From: Oligoflexia bacterium
GTDB taxonomy: Bacteria > Bdellovibrionota > UBA1018 > CAIMNF01
Reading direction: 5' to 3'
NCBI GenBank assembly: GCA_903858975.1
Contig: CAIOKW010000277.1
Coordinates: 1 to 13,032, forward strand
Length of the DNA: 13,032 nucleotides
Of the stretch, positions 1 through 6,346 are shown in pieces. Made by a program: the position numbers and the translations under genes. Position 1 is the stretch's first letter; each line of letters begins with the position of its first letter. Below the pieces are notes generated by a model. It searched no databases, was not told the origin of the DNA, and worked only from the letters and a program-made list of their open reading frames with translations.

Positions 1-62
1 AAAATAGAGAGAATTAGGGTGAGTGCTTTAAGAGTTCTGGTTGTGCTGAACGATTTTCTCAT
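1..62 (-). CDS. N-terminus of a leftward gene, probably exported protein (partial)
   Basis: Only the first 20 codons and two bases lie in the window. The reading starts MRKSFSTTRTLKALTLILSI: a short basic N-terminus followed by a hydrophobic stretch, which looks like the start of a signal peptide or membrane anchor. A good Shine-Dalgarno core, GAGGT, lies at 71-67 on the minus strand, 4 bases before the ATG. A possible promoter lies further upstream (100-129). Because the gene leaves the window its product cannot be named. The RBS and the signal-peptide-like start support a real gene, but with so few codons chance is not excluded. Confidence 0.5.
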   Translation of the reverse strand, partial: MRKSFSTTRTLKALTLILSI

Positions 63-99
63 GGTGACCTCGGGGCAACTTTTATCAAAGGGCAAAGAT

Positions 100-129
100 T
101 TTGTAAAGTGTCGTTGTGTAATAAATCAA
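100..129 (-). promoter_or_regulatory. possible sigma-70-type promoter for the leftward partial gene
   Basis: On the minus strand a TTGATT box (129-124) and a TACAAA box (105-100) are separated by 18 bases, each matching the consensus at 4 of 6 positions. Transcription would begin near 93, upstream of the GAGGT ribosome site and the ATG at 62. The inverted repeat at 133-149 abuts the -35 box. This is a visual match only. Confidence 0.25.
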
Positions 130-132
130 GAC

Positions 133-168
133 TGTCTACGGTTTAGACACCTGATCGGCTGCTGATCA
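133..168. promoter_or_regulatory. two adjacent inverted repeats in the divergent spacer, possible operators
   Basis: TGTCTA-CGGTT-TAGACA (133-149) is a perfect 6-base inverted repeat with a 5-base spacer. TGATC-GGCTGCT-GATCA (152-168) is a perfect 5-base inverted repeat with a 7-base spacer. A further TGTCTA half-site occurs at 187-192. They sit between two divergently oriented genes, where a dimeric regulator could bind. The rest of 63-268 shows no gene and no clear promoter for the rightward gene. Short inverted repeats also arise by chance. Confidence 0.3.
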
Positions 169-268
169 AGGAAATGAGGGTGTTAATGTCTAACTATGGA
201 TAAAGAGGGCAGTATGTGGTTTGGCATATTTGATGCTTTATCCAGGGTAGAGAGAGTGAGAGTGAGTT

Positions 269-1471
269 ATGAATGGTCAGGACAATCAATTTAGTTTCAA
301 AGACTTTTTTTACCGCTTTTGTTTTTTTCTCGGTTTAGGGACAGCAGCCTATTGCTCTTATGCACAGGTGAAAACTTGGGTGAAAGACGAGGCTCCCATT
401 CAAACCACTCAAGCCTTAAAAGAACGAGTTCAGATGTCTGAATCGTCGTCGGCGTTTGCTCAAGCACTCCCGAACGTAGCCCCGATGGAGAGCGCGCATG
501 CGGCTCCAGCGGTAGCACCCACTTCTTTAATTCCTGAAGCCTCTTTAGTAAAAAGCGATGCGAGCCCAAGTCCATCTCCAGCAACGACTGAAGCCCTTCC
601 CGCAGCCGATGCTTCTCAAGCGCCGATGGCCTATGTGGAGCCGCTTCCTTATGCATTCAATCCAGAATATCCAGCACAAATGATGAGAGCTCCCGCTCAA
701 GAGGAAAGCCACTCAGCAATGAACCCAGCCAGCGCTCCTTCTGCACCAGTGGCAGTAGGTCAAGGGTCACTCTTGAATACTGGAGATAAGCAGAATTCAG
801 TGAATGGCAGTTCATCTTCAGTGTACACAGGAAGTAGTGTGAGCGCAGCTTCCGGTCTTGCAAGTCAATTGAACTCAGGTGACATGGTACTTCTGAATTC
901 CTCCATGAAGGGTTCACTTCCGGATCAAACCGTAACGGTCTCTGGACTTTATTGCGGAGGGGGCTCTCAAATGGGTTCCGGCTGTAGTCATGAAAACCAT
1001 TTCTCAATCCATACTTCGCGCTATAGCAGCAATGAAGGTCTCGCGAGTGATGCAAGTTTTTCAATTACGGGCTCAAGTGCCGGTAACTTGATGCTTCATA
1101 TGGGGATCAAGCTTCAGGATTCAAATTCGGCTTACCAAACGCTGAGCCTTACTTCCGCTCTCAGTGATGTCAGTGTAAGAACTGAAGTTCGAAGCGGTCA
1201 TGCGATTCGAATTTTCGATATTAAGGTTCCGACCTTAGTGGTGCGAGGAAATGAACAGCTTCAAAAAGTTCAGATCGTGATTGCCTTCGATGTAGCAAAC
1301 CCAGATGCACCCGTGCTCTTATCAGAATCATCGGTCAGTTTTTCTCGGAAGTCGGTCAAATTAGTTCCTCTAGCTTGGAATTTTGCAGCCCCTTCTCCGG
1401 TGGCATCTAACGAACCGGTGATGATTGCAGATGAAATTCCTTACTCAATGAGCATTGAAAAGTCGCAGTAA
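269..1471 (+). CDS. membrane-anchored Pro/Ala/Ser-rich protein of unknown function
   Basis: I do not recognise this 400-residue protein. Residues 1-12 are polar, and about 13-32 form one hydrophobic segment (signal anchor or uncleaved signal peptide). Residues about 60-165 are rich in Ala, Pro and Ser and look like an extended, disordered linker. After a Ser/Gly-rich stretch (165-205) a C-terminal region (about 205-400) has alternating hydrophobic and polar residues, suggesting a beta-rich domain. Two cysteines at 229 and 239 could form a disulfide in the periplasm. A single anchor, long flexible linker and distal domain suggest a protein fixed in the inner membrane that reaches into the periplasm. 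The ATG at 269 has only a weak purine-rich upstream stretch. It stands alone, and its last 31 bases overlap the end of the convergent aat gene; its terminator follows at 1498-1551. Confidence 0.85.
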   Translation: MNGQDNQFSFKDFFYRFCFFLGLGTAAYCSYAQVKTWVKDEAPIQTTQALKERVQMSESSSAFAQALPNVAPMESAHAAPAVAPTSLIPEASLVKSDASPSPSPATTEALPAADASQAPMAYVEPLPYAFNPEYPAQMMRAPAQEESHSAMNPASAPSAPVAVGQGSLLNTGDKQNSVNGSSSSVYTGSSVSAASGLASQLNSGDMVLLNSSMKGSLPDQTVTVSGLYCGGGSQMGSGCSHENHFSIHTSRYSSNEGLASDASFSITGSSAGNLMLHMGIKLQDSNSAYQTLSLTSALSDVSVRTEVRSGHAIRIFDIKVPTLVVRGNEQLQKVQIVIAFDVANPDAPVLLSESSVSFSRKSVKLVPLAWNFAAPSPVASNEPVMIADEIPYSMSIEKSQ

Positions 1472-2115
1472 GAAAATCTTTCTCTCTCTCTAAATGGCTC
1501 ACTCGGACCAAGAAGCTTTAAGGTTTCTTTTGTTCGAGTGAGTTTTTTTTTGAACTCTGCTCGAGAGATTTCCTTAGCCCCTAATGCTTCCATATGTGGA
1601 GTGAGAACTTGGATGTCCATCCATTCTCGACCGGCTCTCTTTTGAAGTGCGATCGCAAAGAGGAGTGCTGCTTTAGAGGCATGGTCTTCCCGGTGAAACA
1701 TGCTCTCTCCCGCAAAGTATCCAGCGGTATCCACTCCATAGACCCCCCCGACGAGGTGCTCTCCGTTCCAAACTTCAACACTATGAGCGTGTCCGAGTTC
1801 ATGGAGTTCCGTGTAGGCCGCTTTCATTTCATCCGTAATCCAGGTGCCTTCTTCGCCTCGTTCAGAGCAGGCGTCGAGGACTTGGGAGAAGGCTCGGTCA
1901 ACGGTGAATGTCCACGGACTTTTTTTCAGGTATTGTTTCAATCGCCTATTATAGCGAAGTTCACTGAACTCAACGATGGCTCGACGAGTAGGGCAGTACC
2001 AAAGCAGAGGGAGCCCCTCTGTTGGCCAGGGGAACACTCCTTGTGAATAGGCATTGATGAGAGTTTTAGGCGTGAGATCAAGCCCGACTGCGACAATGTC
2101 ATTCAGGTCAGACAT
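1441..2115 (-). CDS. aat: leucyl/phenylalanyl-tRNA--protein transferase
   Basis: Aat moves Leu or Phe from aminoacyl-tRNA to the N-terminus of proteins with basic N-terminal residues, marking them for ClpS/ClpAP degradation (bacterial N-end rule); it is cytoplasmic. The protein has 224 residues against about 234 in E. coli. Family motifs are clear: AYSQGVFPWP (22-31) followed by the LLWYCPTRRA segment, GGVYGVD (123-129), GYFAGESMF (132-140), ASKAALL (146-152) and the DIQV/LGAKEI region (167-183). Glu137 and Gln169 have the same spacing as the active-site Glu156 and Gln188 of E. coli Aat. The start ATG shares its A with the thiolase stop (TAATG). No separate ribosome site is obvious, so translational coupling is likely. 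The final 31 bases overlap the rightward gene, and that gene's terminator lies under codons about 189-206. Confidence 0.95.
   Translation of the reverse strand: MSDLNDIVAVGLDLTPKTLINAYSQGVFPWPTEGLPLLWYCPTRRAIVEFSELRYNRRLKQYLKKSPWTFTVDRAFSQVLDACSERGEEGTWITDEMKAAYTELHELGHAHSVEVWNGEHLVGGVYGVDTAGYFAGESMFHREDHASKAALLFAIALQKRAGREWMDIQVLTPHMEALGAKEISRAEFKKKLTRTKETLKLLGPSEPFRERERFSYCDFSMLIE
1498..1551 (+). terminator. strong rho-independent terminator of the rightward hypothetical gene, inside aat
   Basis: An 11-pair stem, CTCACTCGGAC (1498-1508) with GTTCGAGTGAG (1532-1542, one G-U pair), holds an inner AAGAA/TTCTT stem and is followed by nine T residues (1543-1551). It lies 27 bases after the stop of the rightward gene and works only in the plus direction, because the minus strand has no T-run after the hairpin. 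The whole element is antisense to the end of aat. Confidence 0.85.
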
Positions 2116-3395
2116 TAATTCGATTCAAGTACCATCACTGAACCCAGACCACCAGCAGCACAAACGGAGATAATGCCGTGGCGCTTGCCGCTTTCTTTGA
2201 GTTGATGAAGGGTTTGAAGGATCAGTCTTCCTCCCGTGGCTCCGAAAGGGTGACCTATCGAAATACTTCCTCCGTTGAGGTTGAGCTTTGATGGATCTAC
2301 TTTTCCGAGTGCTGCGGGAAGCCCTAGCTTTTCTTTTGCAAACTCAGGAGATTCAATTGCGCGAATCGTTGCGATGACTTGAGCTGCGAAGGCCTCGTGG
2401 ATTTCATAGATGTCGAGTTGATCCCAAGTCAGGCCCGCCATCTTCAGCGCTTTTTGGATCGCGTAAACGGGTCCAATGAGGAGGGGTTCGGTTTGAATGT
2501 CCACACCGGCTGCCGCATAACTCTTTAAAAAGCCGAGTGGAGTGAGCCCTAATTCTTTTGCACGAGATTCTTTCATGAGAAGTACTGCTGATGCGCCATC
2601 CGTCAGTGGACTTGCATTGCCGGCAGTAATGGTTCCGTCTTTATAAAATACGGGTTTCAATTTACCCAGTTTTTCAATACTGGAATCCGCACGAACATCG
2701 GTATCGCGTTCGATGACCTTTCCATCTGGAGTAGCCACTTTGCAGACGTGGCTTTGATAAAATTTTCTATCCCAAGCAGCATTTGCTTTTTGGTGACTCT
2801 CAAGAGCCATTTGATCTTGCTCAGTGCGGCCTACTTTGAATAGGCGTCCCATGAGGTCAGCAGACTGCCCCATTGTTTGACCGGTGGTGGGTTCCTTGAT
2901 GCCCGGAGCTTGAGGAGCAAGGAAGCCTGCTTTAAATTTAGAAAGAAGACCTAAGCGTTGGCTCATGGTTTTTGCTTTTGCGAGATCTTGGAAGTAATCA
3001 GTGGCCTCTAAACTGAAAAGAGCGCGAACAGAGCTGATGGATTCAACCCCGCCTGCAATTCCAATTTCAATTTGACCTGCAGTGATTTTAGCTGCGATCC
3101 CAGCGGCTGCTTCAAGAGAAGATGCGCAATAGCGATTGATTCCGGTTGCAGGGATGCTGGCAGGCAGTCCCGAGTCGAAAAGAGCTTCGCGCGCGATATT
3201 AGATCCTTCTGCTGGAGCGCTCACGATTCCGAAATAAACTTCATCAATGAGTTTTGGATCAATTCCGGTGACGCTCACGCATTCACGAAGGGCAATGCCT
3301 CCGAGTTGGGCTGCGGACATTTTTTGAAACACCGTTCTAGCTCTTGCAAAGGGAGTTCGAACACCACCGATAATCGCGATTCTTTCATGACTCAT
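2115..3395 (-). CDS. fadI: FadI-type acetyl-CoA acyltransferase (3-ketoacyl-CoA thiolase)
   Basis: Thiolases cleave 3-ketoacyl-CoA with CoA in the last step of fatty-acid beta-oxidation, or run in reverse to condense acyl-CoAs. The 426-residue chain carries the complete catalytic set: Cys90 in GINRYCASS, His333 in HEAFAAQ, His382 in GHPFGATGG and Cys412 in SVCAAGGLG. The RTPFAR start (13-18), the KTMSQRLGL segment (142-150) and the overall length resemble FadI, the beta subunit of the anaerobic FadIJ complex, more than FadA (about 387 residues). No fadJ-like hydratase/dehydrogenase partner is in the window, so the substrate range is inferred. The ATG lies 18 bases after the HPt-like gene, inside a 14-base palindrome, with no strong ribosome site. 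Its stop codon shares one base with the aat start. An acetyl-CoA acetyltransferase role is possible. Confidence 0.9.
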   Translation of the reverse strand: MSHERIAIIGGVRTPFARARTVFQKMSAAQLGGIALRECVSVTGIDPKLIDEVYFGIVSAPAEGSNIAREALFDSGLPASIPATGINRYCASSLEAAAGIAAKITAGQIEIGIAGGVESISSVRALFSLEATDYFQDLAKAKTMSQRLGLLSKFKAGFLAPQAPGIKEPTTGQTMGQSADLMGRLFKVGRTEQDQMALESHQKANAAWDRKFYQSHVCKVATPDGKVIERDTDVRADSSIEKLGKLKPVFYKDGTITAGNASPLTDGASAVLLMKESRAKELGLTPLGFLKSYAAAGVDIQTEPLLIGPVYAIQKALKMAGLTWDQLDIYEIHEAFAAQVIATIRAIESPEFAKEKLGLPAALGKVDPSKLNLNGGSISIGHPFGATGGRLILQTLHQLKESGKRHGIISVCAAGGLGSVMVLESN

Positions 3396-3402
3396 ATGAG
3401 TC
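3389..3402. repeat. 14-base perfect palindrome over the thiolase start codon
   Basis: GACTCATATGAGTC reads the same on both strands and contains the thiolase ATG (3395-3393). It could be a binding site for a dimeric regulator or a small RNA hairpin that hides the start codon. No binding protein can be named, and a single occurrence does not prove function. Confidence 0.3.
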
Positions 3403-3413
3403 TAGTGTAGTGC

Positions 3414-3725
3414 TTAGTTCCCTTGGGCATCCACTAAAAAGCGATCCAATTTTTGAAAGAGGTGTTCCATTGCATGTTTAGCATCTGTGTCGATTGCGGT
3501 GCGTGAGAGCGTACGGCTATTTAAGACGCCCAGTGTTTTTTGAACTTCCTCTGCGATATCTTTATAGCCAAAATTTTGGGCCCCCTCCGCAAGATGGTTG
3601 GCCTCCTGCTTGAGTCCGCTCCAGTCACGATCCGCCAGCTGCTTTCGCATCTTCTTTAAGCGGGTGCTGACCCGTTCGATATAGCCTGATTTAACCCGAT
3701 TTTGAATCTCGCGAGATGAAAACAT
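3414..3725 (-). CDS. small HPt-like (histidine phosphotransfer fold) protein, possibly degenerate
   Basis: A small, mainly alpha-helical protein. From the ATG at 3725 it has 103 residues; the frame stays open to a TTG at 3764 (116 residues), which I consider less likely. Neither start has a good ribosome site. The stretch from GYIERVSTRL to VQKTLG resembles the HPt four-helix pattern: a helix, a 'DRDW..L' turn, then NHLAEGAQNFGYKDIAEE where HPt domains have HxLKG.....G. In a gapless alignment the phospho-accepting His falls on Asn43 and the neighbouring His44 is shifted by one; the conserved Lys is also lost. The protein may therefore have the fold without accepting phosphate, or use His44. 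It is the first gene of a close-set group with the thiolase and aat, just after the tol terminator. The assignment rests on remembered family patterns only. Confidence 0.6.
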   Translation of the reverse strand: MFSSREIQNRVKSGYIERVSTRLKKMRKQLADRDWSGLKQEANHLAEGAQNFGYKDIAEEVQKTLGVLNSRTLSRTAIDTDAKHAMEHLFQKLDRFLVDAQGN

Positions 3726-3792
3726 AGGAAGGCAAGGGTACGAAACTTTACCTCTGCTTGGCAAGGATCGAGTGACGGGCTTCTCCGATCAG

Positions 3793-3818
3793 AAAAAATC
3801 ACCTTTAGAATTAAAGGT
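3793..3818 (-). terminator. intrinsic terminator at the end of the tol operon
   Basis: Read on the minus strand, ACCTTTA, a 4-base loop ATTC and TAAAGGT form a 7-pair stem, followed by GA and six T residues. The stem overlaps the tolB stop codon (3813-3811). It has only three G-C pairs, so termination may be partial and the HPt-like gene downstream could receive some read-through. Confidence 0.5.
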
Positions 3819-5115
3819 AAGGACTCCATTTTGGAGCGACACATTCACCCATGCCGAATGTCAGACGCTTGACGTTACCGCCCTCTGAACCCATGATGAA
3901 AATGTTTTTTCCGCCAGAGCGCGAGGAGGAGAATACGAGAAAGCTTCCATCCGGGCTATAATGCGGGTCCTCGTTATTGCCCTCGTCCTTGGTCAAACGT
4001 TCAATCTTTCCTCCATCTGATGTGATGGTGAAGAGGTCAAAGCGCTTATCGAGCCACCCAGCAAAGGCAATTTTTTTGCCGTCTGGAGACCATGCTGGCG
4101 TCGCGTTGTACGAACCGGCATAGGTCAGTCGTTTTGCGTCAGCAGGATTTTTGAGATCGAGTGTGTAAAGCATCGGTTTTCCAGGACGAGAAGAAACAAA
4201 CGCAAGTTTTTGTCCATCGGGACTCCATGCTGGATCGACATCAAAGCCAATCGAGTGAGTCAGTTGAGATGTTTCTTTCGTTTCTAAATTTAAGACGTGA
4301 ATCTCTGGGTTCCCTGTGTAGCTCATGGTGTACGCGAGTTTATCGCCTGACGGTGAGTAGCTGGCACCTGAATTGATCCCTTTGCGGTTACTGAGGAGCT
4401 TGAGTCCACCCGTTCGTAAGTTCATCTCAAACAGATCAATGTTCTTGGTATTATCGGAGTGACGATTGTAAACTGCAAATGCGATTTTCTGTCCATCGGG
4501 ACTCCATGCTGGAGCCATGGTGAGCGAACGGATACGAGTCACTTGACGGATATCGCTGCCATCAAAGCTTGAGCTGAAGATTTCTTTTTTGCCTGTTTTG
4601 TCGCAAATAAAGGCAATTCGAGTGAGAAAAATACCTTTCTTCCCTGTAATAGCATTGACGATGTCATTTGCAATCGAGTGCCCCAAGATTTTAAGTTCAG
4701 AGGATTCGCTCGTATAGCGCTTTGCGAGGACTTCTTTGTTTCCACCGATGTTCATGAGGTGAAATTCGAAGATGGCATTGCTGCCCTCTAGTTTAAATGA
4801 GCCATACGAAAGATAGTCTGTGCCGGATTTGGCCCAGTCCGCATATTTGATTTGTTCAGCGGCAGTAATTTTGCTCTGTGGAAATCCAGCAGTAGGAAGG
4901 ATTCGGAAGGTATCGATAAACTCAAGATCAGATTGTATTGTTTTTTCGACTTGAGACAAAGCGCCAGCTGCCGATTCTGGAGCAGCGATGCTTGGGGTGA
5001 GAGCTACGACTGCTTTTTTTGTCTTCGCTTCCCCAACTTGAAGGTAGGTGGATTGAGCGTGGACAGAGTTAGTGAAGAAGAGTGTTGTAGCCAGCAAGAA
5101 GATGAAATTCAACAT
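3811..5115 (-). CDS. tolB: TolB, periplasmic beta-propeller of the Tol-Pal system
   Basis: TolB acts in the periplasm between the TolQRA motor and the outer-membrane lipoprotein Pal, and supports outer-membrane constriction during division. The 434 residues match the usual length (about 430). Residues 1-20 are a signal peptide ending in VHA, with likely cleavage before Gln21. Residues about 23-160 are the N-terminal alpha/beta domain. A six-bladed propeller follows, with SPDG-type repeats at about 204-208, 253-257, 297-301, 342-346, 386-390 and the terminal WSPYL (430-434). The WSPYL end is shared with other TolB proteins, so the gene is complete. It begins 18 bases after tolA and is the last gene before the operon terminator. 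No pal follows, unlike the common tolB-pal order; its partner must be encoded elsewhere if present. Confidence 0.97.
   Translation of the reverse strand: MLNFIFLLATTLFFTNSVHAQSTYLQVGEAKTKKAVVALTPSIAAPESAAGALSQVEKTIQSDLEFIDTFRILPTAGFPQSKITAAEQIKYADWAKSGTDYLSYGSFKLEGSNAIFEFHLMNIGGNKEVLAKRYTSESSELKILGHSIANDIVNAITGKKGIFLTRIAFICDKTGKKEIFSSSFDGSDIRQVTRIRSLTMAPAWSPDGQKIAFAVYNRHSDNTKNIDLFEMNLRTGGLKLLSNRKGINSGASYSPSGDKLAYTMSYTGNPEIHVLNLETKETSQLTHSIGFDVDPAWSPDGQKLAFVSSRPGKPMLYTLDLKNPADAKRLTYAGSYNATPAWSPDGKKIAFAGWLDKRFDLFTITSDGGKIERLTKDEGNNEDPHYSPDGSFLVFSSSRSGGKNIFIMGSEGGNVKRLTFGMGECVAPKWSPYL
4211..4513. repeat. 24-base direct repeat within the tolB propeller
   Basis: Bases 4211-4234 and 4490-4513 are identical over 24 positions. 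Both encode, on the minus strand, the same PAWSPDGQK blade motif two blades apart. A third blade near 4075-4097 is similar but diverged. Identity at the DNA level, including silent positions, suggests recent duplication or gene conversion between blades. Confidence 0.8.
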
Positions 5116-5133
5116 TCCCTGATTATAGGGTGA

Positions 5134-5913
5134 TCAAAGAGGAAACCCAAGCAAAATTCCCTGCCCGGAGATGTCAGACGCGATTGCCCCTGGAGGCAGC
5201 GGAAAGGGGCTGGAAGCTTGGAGTGTTCGTTTCACTTCGCTATCAAACTGATCATTCCCAGAGGATTTCGTGAATTTGAATGTTTTCATATTTCCACGAG
5301 AGTCTAAATAGATCATGACCTTGGCTGAATAAGATTGCTCCTGTAGCCATTTGGGTAATTCCCAATTTGCCCGAACCCGTTCGAGTACCACGTCAAAATA
5401 GGTGGTTTCAAGCGATGCTTTCGCTTCTCCTGTGAGCGCTGATCCTTTTGAGATCTTGTTTCCTTTGACTTCGTCTCCACCAGCAAGCGCCTTAATGCGC
5501 TCAATAGCTTTGATGCGTTCGAGTGCTTGCTTTAGCTTTTTTTGAGCTTCTTTTTCTTTTTTTGCGTGCTCAATCTTTATTTTCTTTTTCTTCGCAATGG
5601 AGTAATCGCCCGATTCGGTTTCAGCCTTTAAAATAGGCTTTTTTTCCGGAATCGGAGCCGCGATTGGCTTTGCGGCAGGTTTTTCAATTTCTGCAGGCTT
5701 AGGCAAGGGAACTTCATTTTTCTTTTGGCTGGGGAGTCCGACCAAATCTACACGAATCGAGGGGAGGTACTCTTTGGGAGTATCCGGGAAAATAAAACTT
5801 TTAAGAACGATATAAAAGAGTCCGAGGACATGAAGAGCAATGGAAAGCGATACAAACCGTTTCAAGATTTGAGACTGACTTTGAATTGGGGGATTCGCTA
5901 TCACCTCCATCAT
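5134..5913 (-). CDS. tolA: TolA/TonB-like energy transducer
   Basis: An inner-membrane protein that carries force from TolQR across the periplasm to TolB/Pal. From the ATG at 5913 it has 259 residues. Residues about 18-41 form one membrane helix with the S-x3-H-x6-L-x3-S pattern known from TonB and TolA (Ser24, His28, Ile35, Ser39). Residues about 65-100 are rich in Pro, Lys and Glu. Residues about 107-145 are a charged helix. The C-terminal domain (about 170-259: YFDVVLERVRANWELP..., then a strand region and PFPLPP) is TonB-C/TolA-III like. I chose 5913 because AGGGA lies about 6 bases upstream and it starts 7 bases after the tolR stop; an upstream TTG at 6000 would overlap tolR heavily. TonB versus TolA rests on context: it sits between tolR and tolB, so TolA is favoured. 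Confidence 0.9.
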   Translation of the reverse strand: MMEVIANPPIQSQSQILKRFVSLSIALHVLGLFYIVLKSFIFPDTPKEYLPSIRVDLVGLPSQKKNEVPLPKPAEIEKPAAKPIAAPIPEKKPILKAETESGDYSIAKKKKIKIEHAKKEKEAQKKLKQALERIKAIERIKALAGGDEVKGNKISKGSALTGEAKASLETTYFDVVLERVRANWELPKWLQEQSYSAKVMIYLDSRGNMKTFKFTKSSGNDQFDSEVKRTLQASSPFPLPPGAIASDISGQGILLGFPL

Positions 5914-5920
5914 GCTGTCC

Positions 5921-6346
5921 CTAATTGCTTCCTTCTGGTGCAGTGACGAGCCCGACTCTGTGAATGTTTGCTTTTTTAACCTGGGCCATGACTTTTGCAA
6001 CGATTCCGTAACTGACGGATTGGTCCGCTTGTACTAAAACTTGAAGATTAGGCTTTGCAATCGCAAGTGCTGTAAGCTTTTCAGAAAGAGTCGCCAGAGA
6101 ATAAGGCTTTTGGTCGAGCTCAATTGATTGATTGGCCTTGATGGATAAGACTAAGGGCTCGTCTTGTTGAGTGAGATTGCCCGCGTCTGCTTTTGGAAGA
6201 TTGACATCAATCCCTTGCTGAAGCAGGGGCGCTGAGACCATAAATACAATGAGCAACACCAGCATCACATCCACCATAGGAGTGACGTTAATTTCCGAAA
6301 GCGATACTCGCCCGTTCTTATTGGTTTGCTTGTGATTCATGGCCAT
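5921..6346 (-). CDS. tolR: TolR, ExbD/TolR-family proton-channel subunit
   Basis: TolR works with TolQ as the proton-driven stator that energises TolA. The 141 residues match the family (E. coli 142). A short cytoplasmic N-terminus is followed by one membrane helix (about 21-42) with the hallmark SEINVTPMVDVMLVLLIVFM sequence; Asp26 is the proton-carrying aspartate. The rest is a periplasmic domain with the LPKADAG segment near 50. The gene overlaps tolQ by 29 bases from the ATG at 6346. A second in-frame ATG at 6340 has GAAG at a better distance and would shorten the protein by two residues. ExbD is excluded mainly by the tolA and tolB neighbours. Confidence 0.96.
   Translation of the reverse strand: MAMNHKQTNKNGRVSLSEINVTPMVDVMLVLLIVFMVSAPLLQQGIDVNLPKADAGNLTQQDEPLVLSIKANQSIELDQKPYSLATLSEKLTALAIAKPNLQVLVQADQSVSYGIVAKVMAQVKKANIHRVGLVTAPEGSN

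Noticed and set aside
1..165. A plus-strand frame open for 54 codons from the window edge to TGA at 163-165, as the tail of an upstream gene
   Set aside because: The predicted peptide has an odd composition with several cysteines and no recognisable domain. The minus strand of the same region has a better start with a ribosome site and a signal-peptide-like sequence.
297..1064. Two long open frames (119 and 135 codons) on the minus strand opposite the 400-residue gene
   Set aside because: They look like shadows of the rightward gene: no ribosome sites, unnatural composition, no domains, and the plus frame has a coherent protein layout and a terminator.
4852..5133. A 93-codon plus-strand frame opposite the tolB start
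   Set aside because: It is antisense to the tolB signal peptide and N-terminal domain, has no ribosome site and is rich in Cys and Trp as shadow frames often are.
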